Source of the DNA: Leifsonia xyli subsp. xyli str. CTCB07
GTDB taxonomy: Bacteria; Actinomycetota; Actinomycetes; Actinomycetales; Microbacteriaceae
Length of the DNA stretch: 64,000 nucleotides
Reading direction: 5' to 3'
Assembly (NCBI RefSeq): GCF_000007665.1
Contig: NC_006087.1
Location: 1,488,001-1,552,000 of the forward strand
Shown one piece after another: positions 39,326 to 49,082 of this stretch. The notes below the pieces were generated by a model, which saw only the letters and a list, made by a program, of their open reading frames with translations, had not been told where the DNA came from and did not search any database. The position numbers and the translations under genes were made by a program. Each line of letters starts with the position of its first letter. The first letter of the stretch is position 1.

Positions 39326-39586
39326 GTGGCAAACATCAAGTCGCAGATCAAGCGTAACCGCACCAACAAGAAGGCGCAGGAGCGCAACAAGGCGGTCAAG
39401 AGCGAGCTCAAGACGGCCATCCGCGCCACCCGCGAGGCCGTGGCCACCGGTGACAAGGAGAAGGCGTCCTCTGCGCTACGTCTGGCGTCGAAGAAGCTCG
39501 ACAAAGCGGCCAGCAAGGGCGTCATCCACAAGAACCAGGCGGCGAACCGCAAGTCTGCGATCGCCAAGCAGGTCGCCGCTCTCTGA
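39326..39586 (+). CDS. rpsT: 30S ribosomal protein S20
   Basis: 86 residues, primary 16S rRNA binder. Reads [20 protein letters not shown] at the start and ends [20 protein letters not shown]; highly basic helical bundle as expected. GTG start. Intact and monocistronic, with a promoter at 39194-39222 and a hairpin terminator at 39624-39656. Confidence 0.98.
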
Positions 39587-39623
39587 CGCGACGACCATCG
39601 CGGAACCTGTCCCGCGCCGCGAC

Positions 39624-39656
39624 GAACCCCCGCTTCCGATCCGGAACCGGGGGTTC
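39624..39656 (+). terminator. Hairpin terminator between rpsT and holA
   Basis: GAACCCCC (39624-39631) pairs with GGGGGTTC (39649-39656), and the loop contains a second small palindrome (TTCCGATCCGGAA). Located 38 bp after the rpsT stop and before the convergent holA end. The 3' side is not T-rich, so it may be a weak or bidirectional terminator. Confidence 0.6.
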
Positions 39657-39707
39657 GCTGTGTCCCGAGGCGGTCGGCTCCGCCGGTGGGGGCCAGCTCG
39701 GACGCCA

Positions 39708-40748
39708 TCAGAGACGGACCCGGGAACTCACGACTCTGATCATCGTCTCCAGGGCGAAGACCGGGTCGCGTCCACCTCCCTTGACGTTGGCATCGGTCTC
39801 GGCGAGCACCTCGATGCACCGGCCGAGGTCCTCCTCCGCCCAGCCCTGCAGATCGCGTCTGGCCCGGTCGACCTGCCACGGCGCCAGCCCGAACTGCTGG
39901 GCCAACTGCCCGGAGCCGCCTCGTGCGCCGGCGAGTTTGGCCATCGTGCGGATCTTGCTTGCGAAAGCAGCCACCATCGGCACCGGGTCGGCTCCGGAGG
40001 CGAGCGCGTGCCGCATCGTCACCAGCGCCTCTCCGTAGCGCCCGGCAAGAGCGACGTCGGCGACATGGAAGGCGTTGGTCTCCATGCGCCCGCTGTAGTA
40101 CTTGTCGACGGTCGCCTCGACGATCTGCTCGGCAGAGTCGGACAGCAACTGCTGACAGGCCGCGGCGAGCTCAGCCAGATCGTCGGCGAACGCCGAGGTG
40201 ACGGCTCTGAGCGCGCCCGGCGAGATAGAGCGACCCGCCCGCGCGAACTCCGCCTGAGCGAACTCGTACTTCTCCGCGTCCTTCTTCAGTTCGGCGCACA
40301 CCACTTCGACCCCGTTCCCGGTCCCGGAGCGGATCGCGTCCAGCAGCTTCTTGCCTCGCACACCGCCCGCGTGCCGGAGCACGACGACCGCCCCCTCGGC
40401 GGGCTCCTCCAGGTAGGACAGTGTCTCGGAGAGAAAGGCATCGCTGCACCTCTCGACCGCCTCGACCCTGATCAGCCTCGGTTCGCCGAAGAGGGAAGGG
40501 CTCGCGAGTGTGAGCAGCTCCCCCGCGGCGTAGTCGGCGGCCGAAACATCGCTGATCTCCAGGCTGGGATCGGCCGCACGGAGAGCTTCGCGGAGCTGAC
40601 GCACCGCCCGGTCGGCGAGAAAACTCTCCGTACCGGATACGAGCACGACGGGAGCCGGCCGGATCTGGCTCCAGGACAGCTGCGGGATCGCGATCGCTGC
40701 GGCACGCGATCTGCTCGCGCCGGCTCTGCTCGATGCTCGGGTGGCCAC
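39708..40748 (-). CDS. holA: DNA polymerase III subunit delta
   Basis: Clamp-loader subunit that opens the beta clamp. 346 residues: PAPVVLVSGTESFLADRAVR near the N-terminus, SPSLFGEPRLIRVEAVERCS, VVCAELKKDAEKYEFAQAEF, and C-terminal FGLAPWQVDRARRDLQGWAE and GGGRDPVFALETMIRVVSS. GTG start at 40748. It follows comEC on the same strand, and the comEC reading frame runs into it. Convergent with rpsT. Confidence 0.94.
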   Translation of the reverse strand: MATRASSRAGASRSRAAAIAIPQLSWSQIRPAPVVLVSGTESFLADRAVRQLREALRAADPSLEISDVSAADYAAGELLTLASPSLFGEPRLIRVEAVERCSDAFLSETLSYLEEPAEGAVVVLRHAGGVRGKKLLDAIRSGTGNGVEVVCAELKKDAEKYEFAQAEFARAGRSISPGALRAVTSAFADDLAELAAACQQLLSDSAEQIVEATVDKYYSGRMETNAFHVADVALAGRYGEALVTMRHALASGADPVPMVAAFASKIRTMAKLAGARGGSGQLAQQFGLAPWQVDRARRDLQGWAEEDLGRCIEVLAETDANVKGGGRDPVFALETMIRVVSSRVRL

Positions 40749-43154
40749 ATTCCTCCTCGTCCGTATCCAGGATAGGGGTGACCATTGGCATCGGCCTCCG
40801 CCGGCCGCTCGCCCCAGAGAATAGGCCCGCCGGCTCCCGGCGAGACAAGCAGCGTCCCCGACCGGTCGGTGCGAGCCACAGCCGTGCCCGCCGCAGCGAG
40901 CAGATCGAGGGCGTGCCGGGTGGGATGGCCGTAGCCGTTGTCCGCGCCGACGGAGATCAGACCGAGCCGGGCGCTGAGGAGTTCGTAGAGCCGACGGCTC
41001 TGATCGGCCGAACCGTGGTGGGCGACCTTGACGACGTCCGCTGGTCGCACCGTCCCCGTGCTGACAAGCCGATTCTGCGCCTCCTCGCCCAGATCACCGA
41101 GGACGAGCGTTCGTAGTCCGTTCCCCTTCGTTTCGAGGACGAGGCTCCCGGCGTTGCCGGAGAACGTCGCGCCCGATGGCTCCTCGCCCGGTGGCCAGAG
41201 CAATTGCCAGCTCACGCCTCCGAGGCGGCCGGAGAGTCCGGCTCTGCTCTGCTCGGTCGCGACGCCCGCCGCAGCGAGCGTGCGGAGCACGGCCTCGTCG
41301 GCCGGGCGCGTCGGCGGCCCCACGAGAGCACGGTCGACCCGCCCGACGACTCCGTCGAGACCGCCGACGTGGTCGGCGTCGTAGTGGGTCAGCACGAGCA
41401 GCGCGATTCGGCCGACGCCGAGCCGGTCGAGGCAGGAGGCGGCCGGCTCGGCGGAGCGACCGACGTCGACCATCGCGACCGAACCGCCGTCGCGGATCAC
41501 CAGGGCATCGCGCTGCCCGACATCGCACGCAGCGATCTGCCAGCCAGGAGGGAGTCCGAGCACCCGGGCGAGCACGGTACCCCCATTGCTCCCGTGTAGC
41601 CCCAGCCGCAGTGACCAGGGCGATGACGGCGAGCCTGGCGATCATACCCGGCAGATGCCTGCGGGCGAGCACCAGCCCCACCGTGATCGTCAGGAACACG
41701 CAGAGCGCGACGCCGACCGATCCGCCAGGCCACGGGAGCGCCGCGCCGGGCAGACTGCTCACGAATCGGGCGACAGCGGCGATCCAGGCCGAGGGCAGCC
41801 AGGCGAGCCAGACGATCGCCTGGCCTGCGAACGGAGCGAACGGGAGCAGCGCACAGGCCAGAGAGCCGAGGACGGTGGCGATCGGCGCAGCCGGCGCAGC
41901 CAGGAGATTCGCCACCACTCCGTAGAGCGGCAACCCGGGGGCGAGCAGCAGCAGGACCGGCTGGCAGGCCACCTGTGCCGCCACCGGAACGGCGAGCGTG
42001 AAAGCCAGGCGGCGCAGCAGCAGGTGTGCCAGAGCCTCACCGAGCGGGCGCGAGAGCAACAGCAGCCCGGCCGTAGCCAGCACCGAGAGCGCGAAGCCGT
42101 AGTCGCGCGCCAGCCAGGGATCGTGGAACAGCAGGACGATGGCCGCCAGCGACAGAGTGGGAAGACCCGCTGCCGAGCGCCCGCGCGCGAGAGCGATCAA
42201 GATCACGAGCGCCATCGCCGCGGCCCGCAGGACACTCGCCCCCGGTCCGACGAGCAACACGAAGAGGCCGAGCGCCCCGGCCGCGACGACGATGCGCAGA
42301 CGTCGGCCGAGCCCGATCCGGGCGGAGGCCAGAAACGCCAGCCCGGTCACGATGGCGCAGTTCGCCCCGGAGACCGCGGTGAGATGGCTCAGGGAGCTCG
42401 CCTTCATCGCCGCGTCCAAGGAGGAGCCGACGGCCGTCTCGTCCCCGATCGCGAGACCGGGCAGAAGGTCGCCACCGTCTCCCGGCGTTCCGGAGGACGC
42501 CCCGGCCAGCCCAGCGCGGAGCGGGCCCGTCCAAACGAGCCACGGCGACGGTCCCTCGCCGACGGAGGGTTCGAAGTCCGCGAACACCGAGTAGGCCGTC
42601 GCCCCACCCGGCTCCTCCACGCGGAGCGAGACCTCAGCCAACGCTGTCGCGCCGAGAGCGAGCCGGGTAACCCGTTCAGCGGAAGCCGGGGCCACGAGCC
42701 GGATCGGAACACCGGCGCGCGCTCTCCGCGCGCCGTCCCCGCCGGCGGCCGGACCCTGTGTCGCACCGCGCATCGCCACAGTCGTTCCGCAGATGCTCCA
42801 CCACGTCTCGCCGTCGAAGCCGGCGGCGACACGCCGAGGTGTACTCTCGATACGCATCGCCACTTGCGCCCGCTCCCCCGCCGCGGCAGCGGCGGATAGC
42901 GCAGCGTCGACCCGCAGCGGAGCGATGGCGGCGACGACAGCCAGGCCGGCCGCCGCCGTCGCCAGCCCGACCGCAACGATCGCGGAGGCCCCACGCAGAG
43001 GGGAGCGATCGAGCAGGAGGGCGGCCAGGAGAACGAGGACTGCTCCGAGAGCGTCCAGCACGGCGACGAACGGCGCCGCCTGCGGCACACCGACGCCGAG
43101 GGCGCAGGCCGCCCAGAGCAGAGCGGCGGGGGCGGCGAGACGGAAGTCGGGCAT
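40472..43154 (-). pseudogene. comEC: ComEC-type DNA-uptake channel, frameshifted
   Basis: DNA translocation channel of competence. The first part (43154 to ~41590) has the DUF4131 region, a competence domain (LSHLTAVSGANCAIVTGLAF) and numerous helices. The MBL-like C-terminus (AACDVGQRDALVIRDGGSVA, LLVLTHYDADHVGGLDGV, VVKVAHHGSADQSRRLYEL) is in another frame. The break is a run of five G (minus strand) at 41580-41584: with four G the protein would read REQWGTVLARVLGLPPGWQ without interruption. The C-terminal frame has no stop where ComEC normally ends and continues into holA to 40472. The DVGQGD glycine is Arg. Its start overlaps comEA (TGATG). Confidence 0.88.
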
Positions 43155-43354
43155 CAGACCCGCACCCGGTCTCGAAGACCGTCGAAGACCTTCTGGCCGA
43201 TCCCGGTCACCTCCATCAAATCGGTGACCGCCGCGAACCGGCCGTTCGCGGTGAGCCAGTCGAGGATGCGACGCGCCAGAACCGGACCGATCCGCGGCAG
43301 TGTCTCGAGTTGCTCAGCCGTCGCCGTGTTGAGGTCGATGGGTGCGCTGTCCAT
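43154..43354 (-). pseudogene. comEA: ComEA remnant: helix-hairpin-helix domain only
   Basis: 66 residues from ATG 43354: IDLNTATAEQLETLPRIGPV, ARRILDWLTANGRF and LMEVTGIGQKVFDGLRDRVR, i.e. the paired HhH DNA-binding domain at the C-terminus of ComEA. The signal anchor and SLBB domain that should precede it are missing; the sequence upstream is unrelated. Without an anchor it cannot act as the envelope DNA receptor. Overlaps the comEC start. Counted as a 5'-truncated gene although the short frame itself is open. Confidence 0.75.
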
Positions 43355-43589
43355 TCCGTTCGAGCGCGAGGACCGCCAGGCAGTCGTCCAGCCGGCTGTG
43401 GTCCTCGACCAGCAGGACCTTCACGCCGTCGAGCTTCCGCAGTCCTGAGCGCGCGATCGCTCGCGAGCAGATCACAGTGACGTCGACTCTCAGCTGAAGA
43501 GCGGTGTCCACCGCTGGCCAGTCCAGACCCACCATGAGCAGACGATCTCCCGCAAGGCTCCGCGCCTCGCCCATCACGCTACCGACCAT
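43314..43589 (-). CDS. Unrecognised small ORF upstream of the comEA remnant
   Basis: 91 codons from ATG 43589, overlapping the comEA remnant start and the end of the ilvE-like fragment. Includes SLAGDRLLMVGLDWPAVDTA, LQLRVDVTVICSRAIARSGL and DGVKVLLVEDHSRLDDCLAV, which look protein-like (alternating hydrophobic strands), then LALERN before the tail turns low quality. I do not recognise it; possibly a scrap of a larger protein left by the deletion that removed the comEA 5' end. Confidence 0.3.
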   Translation of the reverse strand: MVGSVMGEARSLAGDRLLMVGLDWPAVDTALQLRVDVTVICSRAIARSGLRKLDGVKVLLVEDHSRLDDCLAVLALERNGQRTHRPQHGDG

Positions 43590-44184
43590 GAACCCTGTCC
43601 AGATACCAGTTCCGTACCGTCTGACCGACCTGTGAGGAGCGAAAGACATGGTCACCGACGCTTCGGACCGGCACTACTTCGTATGCAGTGCCGCAGACGA
43701 ACGCCTCGTCCGCCTGCACGAGTTCAGACGGGTCGATATGGCGGACCTCGGTCAGGAGCTCCAGTTCGTGCGCTCTGTCGAGGATGGTCTTCCGGGTGAT
43801 ACCGCCCAGGAAACTGTCCGCGATCGGCGTCAGAAGTGTTCGGCCTTTCACCAGGAAGATGTTCGCTCCGGTGACATCGGCGATACGCCCATCGTGCGTA
43901 ACGAACAGGGCATCGGTGATCCGCACCCTGCTTGCGCGCGTCGATGGAAGCGAGCGTCCCGATCGTGTAGGCCGTCGAGCACTTCGCCTTCACCGGCAGC
44001 GTGTCCGGAGACGGCCGTCGCCACTGCGACCAGGCGAGATCGATGCCGGTGTCCGCCGAATGCGGGGAACTCCAGTTCCACGCCGCCATCGCGAGATGGA
44101 CCTGTGCTCCGTCGCCACCGACGCCGACCGCTTCACCACGCCACGCGATGGTGCGGATATACGCGTCGGAGAGGCCCAGATGGG
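43579..44184 (-). pseudogene. Branched-chain aminotransferase-like (class IV, IlvE type), truncated and frameshifted
   Basis: PLP fold-type IV aminotransferase. From the IS481 end: HLGLSDAYIRTIAWRGEAVG, VHLAMAAWNWSSP, SQWRRPSPDTLPVKAKCSTA (catalytic Lys in PVKAK). After a frame change near 43920 it reads ALFVTHDGRIADVTGANIF, LLTPIADSFLGGITRKTILD and FVCGTAYEVVPVRSVGDHVF to the stop at 43579. About 85 N-terminal residues are missing because IS481 copy B lies at 44189. The sequence beyond that element is a sugar transporter, so the 5' end has been lost or moved. Confidence 0.8.
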
Positions 44185-45183
44185 CTAGGTGTGATGTCCA
44201 GGGAGGTTGTTGTCGATTCTGCTAATGGGTGGGGCTCTGATGGCGGAGTGGTGCTGGTGATGATTGTAGAAGTGGGGCCAGCCGGGGAGTGCTTCTCGTC
44301 GTTCGGCCTCTGAACCATAGAACTGGGCGTAGGCCCAGCCGTCGGCGAGTGTGCGGTGGAAGCGTTCGATCTTCCCGTTGGTCTGTGGTCGGTATGGTCG
44401 GGTCTTCTTCGCCCTGATCCCGAGCTCTGTGCAGGCGTCTCGCCAGGCGTAGGACTTGTAGGCGGAGCCGTTGTCCGAGAGGACGAGTTCGACGCTGACA
44501 TCCCGGTCGGCGAACCAGGCGACAGCACGCCGCAGGACACCGATCGCGGTGTCCGCCTTCTCGTCGGAGCAGATCTCGGCGTAGGCGACGCGGGAGTGGT
44601 CGTCGATGATCGTGTAGACGAACACGGTGCCCAACCGTGGCTCGTAGCGGTGGTTCCTGCTCTTCGTGCGGGTGGCGGTCGCTTCCCGGTTGCGTTCGCC
44701 CTGGACGCGGCCGACGAATCGTCAGCCGCCGCCGTCGGGGATGTTGCCGAACTTCGTCACGTCGACATGGATCAGCGATCCAGGGTGGTCGTGCTCGTAG
44801 CGACGGATCGGCTCGCCCGTGACCCGATCAATGGTGCAGAGCCGGTTGATGCGGCAGCACACCAGGACGGCGTGGACGGTCGAGGCGGGAAGGCCAAGCT
44901 CGCCGGCGATCTGCACCGGCCCCAGGCGTCGTCGCCACCTCGCCCGCACGATCCGCTTGAGCACGGGCAACGGCGTCCGCGTTGGCATCGATCGTGGGCG
45001 GCTAGACCGGTCGGTCATCCCTCCCGTGCCTTCGGCGCGGAACCTCGCCGCCCATTTCCGCGCGGTAACGGGCGAGACCATAAACATCTTCGCTGCGACG
45101 GAGACCAGCCAATGGTCCTCGACGATGAGCCTGGCAAGGCGCAGACGAGCGCGCGGTGTGAGAGCAGCGTTAACGTGGGACAC
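44185..45183 (-). pseudogene. IS481 transposase, copy B, one in-frame TGA
   Basis: Same 332-codon gene as copy A but with all DDE residues: IHVDVTKFGNI, LVLSDNGSAYKS and NGKIERFHRTL. A single in-frame TGA at codon 154 (44722-44724) follows IPDGGG, where IS481 relatives have Trp (GGGW). The frame continues normally on the other side (FVGRVQGERNREATATRTKS). The TAG stop at 44185-44187 is part of the CTAG target duplication. Either a parental nonsense mutation mobilised in trans, or a stop that is read through at low level. Confidence 0.8.
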
Positions 45184-45300
45184 GAAGGCCTCCTGGATCG
45201 TGAAGCGGTTGAACTGAACAGCTCCACTTCACAACCGGAGGCCCTCGCCCCTCAACTCCTCACGACCGTATCGCCGAAACAACCCCCCTGGACATCACAC
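44189..45300 (-). mobile_element. IS481-family insertion sequence, copy B (inverted relative to copy A)
   Basis: 1112 bp, same length and ends as copy A, flanked by CTAG at 44185-44188 and 45301-45304. The right-flank CTAG supplies the TAG stop of the sugar transporter; the left-flank CTAG supplies the TAG stop of the transposase. Left neighbour is the middle of an ilvE-like gene; right neighbour is the 3' end of the transporter. Confidence 0.93.
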
Positions 45301-46803
45301 CTAGACCGAGTCGCCGCTGGAACGTACCTGGATGCCACGCCGACGGCCACCTGCCTCCTGGAAGAGCGTCTCAGCGTGCTCCAGCGCCATGCCGTTCGTC
45401 TCCGGGATCTTGAAGAACACGAAGAACCACGACAGGGCCGCGAATACAGCGTACATCCCGTAGGTGAACGGCAGCGAGAAGTCCGACATCGGCGGGAAGG
45501 AGACGGTGACCAGGAAGTTCGCGATCCACTGGGCCGCTGCGGCGACTCCGAGCGCCTTGCCTCGGATGCGGGAGGGGAAAATCTCGCCCAGCAGAACCCA
45601 CACCAGCGGCCCCCACGACGCACCGAAGCAGACGACGAACACGTTGGCGGCCACCAGTGCGAGCGGACCCCACGGACTCGGGAGGGAGACAGCCCCGTCC
45701 TGCTTGACCGCGAAGGTGAACGAGAGAGCCATGACGCCGAGCGCCAGCGCCATCCCGACCGATCCCGTAAGCAGGATCGGCCGGCGCCCAACCCGGTCGA
45801 CCAGGAGGATCGCCACGATCGTCACGACGACGTTGGTCACCGAGGTGATCACCGTGATCAGGAGGGAGTTGCTCTCCGTAAAGCCGACCGCACGCCAGAG
45901 CGTTGTCGAGTAGTAGAAGATCACGTTGATGCCGACGAACTGCTGGAACACCGAGAGGATGACTCCGATCCACACGATCGGTTTGAGGCCGAAGCGGTTT
46001 CCGGCGAGGGTCCCCCTCCTGCCCTCTTTGTCTTCCTCGATCACGCGCTCGATGTCGCGGACCTGCCGGTCGACATCGCCCTCTGGCACCATCGTCGAGA
46101 AAATGGCCCGTGCATCTTTGTGCCGGCCGGTCGTCAGCAGATAGCGCGGCGACTCCGGCAGCGTCAGTGCCAGGACGCCGTAGACCACCGACGGGATGAC
46201 GCCGACAAGGAACATCCAGCGCCACGCTTCGAGCCCGAGCCAGAGCTGGCTGGACGCCGACCCCGCGATCCCTGCGAGCAGAGCGTCGGACAGCAGCGCC
46301 ACGAAGATGCCGAGGGTGATCGCGAGCTGTTGCAGGGACCCGAGGCGTCCCCGCGACTGCCGCGGGGAGATCTCGGCGATGTACGCCGGAGCCACGACGG
46401 AGGCGATTCCGATTCCGAGACCGCCGACGATGCGCCACAGACCGAGATCCCATACGGAGAACGCGAGCCCGGCCCCGACCGAGCTGATGAGGAAGAGAAC
46501 GGCGCCCAGAAGCATGACCCGCAACCGGCCCCACCGGTCGGCGAGCCGCCCCGCGACAAACGCGCCGACGGCGCACCCGAAGAAGGCGATAGCGACGATG
46601 AACCCTGTGACGAAGGCGTTCAGTGCGAAATTCCTCTGAATCGAGTCGACGGCCCCATTGATGACGGACGAATCGAACCCGAACAGGAAGCCCCCGACCG
46701 CTGCCGCAAGCGCCAGACCGGTGACTTTCCGCCGCATCGCGGCCGTGGGCTGTAGTGCGCTCTCCTCGCTCGTCTCCGCGGGTTCCCTGTTTTGCTCAGA
46801 CAT
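45301..46803 (-). CDS. MFS sugar porter (sugar:H+ symporter family)
   Basis: 500 residues with twelve predicted helices. Sugar-porter signatures: GGFLFGFDSSVINGAVDSIQ, GRLADRWGRLRVMLLGAVLF, PESPRYLLTTGRHKDARAIF, FQQFVGINVIFYYSTTLWRA, VDRVGRRPILLTGSVGMALA and FKIPETNGMALEHAETLFQE. ATG 46803 with AAGGATGAG upstream. The C-terminus (GIQVRSSGDSV) ends at a TAG formed by the IS481 target CTAG, so the original tail may have been slightly longer. Likely imports hexose or pentose; specificity not readable. Confidence 0.92.
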   Translation of the reverse strand: MSEQNREPAETSEESALQPTAAMRRKVTGLALAAAVGGFLFGFDSSVINGAVDSIQRNFALNAFVTGFIVAIAFFGCAVGAFVAGRLADRWGRLRVMLLGAVLFLISSVGAGLAFSVWDLGLWRIVGGLGIGIASVVAPAYIAEISPRQSRGRLGSLQQLAITLGIFVALLSDALLAGIAGSASSQLWLGLEAWRWMFLVGVIPSVVYGVLALTLPESPRYLLTTGRHKDARAIFSTMVPEGDVDRQVRDIERVIEEDKEGRRGTLAGNRFGLKPIVWIGVILSVFQQFVGINVIFYYSTTLWRAVGFTESNSLLITVITSVTNVVVTIVAILLVDRVGRRPILLTGSVGMALALGVMALSFTFAVKQDGAVSLPSPWGPLALVAANVFVVCFGASWGPLVWVLLGEIFPSRIRGKALGVAAAAQWIANFLVTVSFPPMSDFSLPFTYGMYAVFAALSWFFVFFKIPETNGMALEHAETLFQEAGGRRRGIQVRSSGDSV

Positions 46804-47003
46804 CTCATCCTTCTTCGGTTGTATGCCCACCCGTCTCAGGGGGGCGTGAGACACGGTACGCCGGGTCGCACGGTTGCGGGAGCTAGCGTCCGGCGGGTCG
46901 TCCACAGGGCTGCGGCGGAACCACGTTCTGCACAGATAGCGAACGGCGTGTGCGAGCGCCTCCCGACGCCGAAAGAGTGGGGAGCCAGGAGAAAGGGGCG
47001 CGC

Positions 47004-48245
47004 ATGCGGGGAACATCGTCGCCAGCGGTTCGCGCAGGCGGGCACAGGCCACCCCACCGGGCGGGACACCGGTGGCAGCTGGTCGCGATCGGAGCGATGC
47101 TCGGGATGCTGGCGGGGACGCTCCCCGTCCGCGAGGGACGGATCGCGAGCGACGAGACGACAGCACCCGCACCTGAGACAGCATTCGCCGCCGCCCGGTC
47201 CCGGCCAGCGCAGGCAGCCCTTCCGGCGTTGGCGCATCCGGCCGAAACGGCGAGCAGAGCCACGCGCGCCCTCGGCGACCGCGTCTCCCGGTCCGGACGC
47301 TGGTCCTGGCTGGTCTCCCCCGTCCGCCTGCTCAAGAGCTTCGCTGCGCCGCCCACCCCGTACGCCGCCGGACATCGCGGCATCGACCTCGCCGCAGCGC
47401 CCGGCACTCCCGTCACAGCCCCGGCATCCGGTGTCGTCCGCTTCGCCGGGACGGTGGCCGATCGGCCCGTGCTCACCGTGGAACACACGAGCGGCGTCCT
47501 CTCAAGTTACGAGCCGGTGACGACGACGCTCACCGTCGGTGAGTCCGTGTCTCCGGGAGATCCGCTCACCGCCGTCGCAACGGGCGGTCACTGCGACGGC
47601 GCCTGCCTCCATGTCGGCGTCCGCATCGACGGCGGGTATGTCTCACCGCTGCTCTTCTTCGCGACACTGCCACCGTCCATCCTGCTTCCGCTGGGTCCCG
47701 TTCGGGCATCAAGCCCGCGGGTGGGCAATCCGGTACGTCTCTTTCAACCGCTCCGCCGAGACATGGGTGTAGATCTGCGTGGTCCCCAGGCTGGCGTGCC
47801 CCAGAATCTCCTGGACCGCTCGCAGGTCGGCTCCCCCGTCCAGCAGGTGGGTGGCCGCCGTGTGCCGGAGCGTGTGCGGGCCAGCCGGTCCGCCACCGGG
47901 CACAGCGGCCAGCAGACGTGCGACGACCCGGTAGACCGCCCGGGTCCCGAGCCTCCCGCCCCGGGAACCCAGGAAGAGCGCCGGCCCCGACCCGGGCGTC
48001 GCCAGCTGGGGCCGCGCCGCCCGCAGGTAACCACGAAGCGCGTCCCGGGCCGGAAACCCGAACGGCACGACGCGCTCCTTCCGCCCTTTCCCGAGCACGC
48101 GAACCGTCAATCGATCGAAGTCGACATCATCCACATCGAGCCCGGTGAGCTCGCTCACCCGGACACCCGCCGCGTAAAGCACTTCGACCACGGCGACATC
48201 CCGCACCGCGGCCGCCTCTCCTCCGGCCGCGCTGGCAGCGAGTGA
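47004..48245 (+). CDS. Secreted M23 (LytM-like) peptidase, 3' end reads into xerC antisense
   Basis: Starts [20 protein letters not shown], then a hydrophobic segment ([16 protein letters not shown]) that can act as signal or anchor. The LytM domain spans ~residues 110-225: [20 protein letters not shown] (metal-binding H and D), [18 protein letters not shown] and [19 protein letters not shown]. The family would normally end near residue 235 (SILLPLG). Here the frame lacks a stop and continues ~180 codons, low-complexity Pro/Arg, antisense over xerC to 48245; the native stop was probably lost. RBS AGGAGAAAGGGG. Cleaves or remodels peptidoglycan, or regulates an amidase. Confidence 0.8.
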   Translation: MRGTSSPAVRAGGHRPPHRAGHRWQLVAIGAMLGMLAGTLPVREGRIASDETTAPAPETAFAAARSRPAQAALPALAHPAETASRATRALGDRVSRSGRWSWLVSPVRLLKSFAAPPTPYAAGHRGIDLAAAPGTPVTAPASGVVRFAGTVADRPVLTVEHTSGVLSSYEPVTTTLTVGESVSPGDPLTAVATGGHCDGACLHVGVRIDGGYVSPLLFFATLPPSILLPLGPVRASSPRVGNPVRLFQPLRRDMGVDLRGPQAGVPQNLLDRSQVGSPVQQVGGRRVPERVRASRSATGHSGQQTCDDPVDRPGPEPPAPGTQEERRPRPGRRQLGPRRPQVTTKRVPGRKPERHDALLPPFPEHANRQSIEVDIIHIEPGELAHPDTRRVKHFDHGDIPHRGRLSSGRAGSE

Positions 48246-48929
48246 GGCGAGAATGCCGTCCATGTGGGCACGGGGGAGCACCCGAGGAAGCGTCTTGTCC
48301 GCTTTGGGCGCCCGCAATCGTGCCGCGGCATCGGGGGCCGAGAGGGCCGGAACGGGAACGATCGGGACGTCGCCTGCGGGAGCAGCGGAAGCGGAGACGG
48401 CACAGAAACGGCCTGAGATGGCAGGCATCGAGTCAGAACCGGTGACGGCCGGGGGGGAGCTGCCGGAGATCACGGCCCCAGCGGGCGTCGAAGCGAAGCC
48501 GGAGCTGGCGGACGCCGAGGTGGAGAATGCCGAAACGGAGCCGGCGAGCGGGTCAGAAGCGGCGAGCGGGGCGGAGCCGGCGAGTGGAACGATGCCCGCT
48601 GCGGCACGGTCAGCGATGGAGTCTTCCGCGATGGGGACAGGGGGGCCGCCTCCGGAGGCTCCACGGCGGGCGAGCCAGGCACTGAATCCGCGGGCGGAGG
48701 CGGAACGCCGGGCGAGGGTCGCCTTGGCGAGGCCGCGCTGGGCAGCGTCCCACAACCAGTCCCGGTAGAGGTCGAGGGTGAGATCGTCTGTGTCGCGCAC
48801 TCCTCGCCGGCCGGCGAAGTCGATGAGACTCGCCAGGTCCGATCGGTACGCGCGGACCGTCTGCGGCGAGTAGCCGCGTTCGGCCGTGAGATGACGCGCG
48901 TACCCGTCGATCGCGTGCGGGAAGTCCAC
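47709..48929 (-). CDS. xerC: Tyrosine recombinase XerC with an expanded inter-domain linker
   Basis: Chromosome-dimer resolvase. N-terminal SAM-like domain: [40 protein letters not shown]. Catalytic domain: [18 protein letters not shown] (Arg), [11 protein letters not shown] (Lys), [20 protein letters not shown] (HxxR), [20 protein letters not shown] (His, Tyr nucleophile). All catalytic residues are present. Between the domains lies ~110 residues of Ala/Ser/Pro-rich low-complexity sequence (~48330-48665), making 406 residues rather than ~300. The start is uncertain: GTG 48929 begins the family ([14 protein letters not shown]) but has GAGGAG almost touching it; a longer start at 49007 is possible. 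Confidence 0.85.
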   Translation of the reverse strand: MDFPHAIDGYARHLTAERGYSPQTVRAYRSDLASLIDFAGRRGVRDTDDLTLDLYRDWLWDAAQRGLAKATLARRSASARGFSAWLARRGASGGGPPVPIAEDSIADRAAAGIVPLAGSAPLAASDPLAGSVSAFSTSASASSGFASTPAGAVISGSSPPAVTGSDSMPAISGRFCAVSASAAPAGDVPIVPVPALSAPDAAARLRAPKADKTLPRVLPRAHMDGILASLAASAAGGEAAAVRDVAVVEVLYAAGVRVSELTGLDVDDVDFDRLTVRVLGKGRKERVVPFGFPARDALRGYLRAARPQLATPGSGPALFLGSRGGRLGTRAVYRVVARLLAAVPGGGPAGPHTLRHTAATHLLDGGADLRAVQEILGHASLGTTQIYTHVSAERLKETYRIAHPRA

Positions 48930-49082
48930 CTCCTCAGCTTCCCTCAGCGAGGGCCAACCCGCCGTACGACCCTCCGCAGGCGAGCAGCATCGCCCGCGTG
49001 GGGTCACCCCAGCGCCAGCGGCTTCCGAGCCCCGCAGTGCAAGGCTCCGGAGCGACAGCGCAAGAGAGGGGAAGCGGCTCCT

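Noticed and set aside
44356..46755. 799-codon plus-strand ORF across IS481 copy B and the sugar transporter
   Set aside because: Spans two unrelated antisense genes; the translation is charged low-complexity sequence in the transporter part.
48253..48768. Glu/Ala-rich ORF antisense to the XerC linker
   Set aside because: Mirror of the low-complexity linker; no RBS or homology. The linker itself is the noteworthy item.
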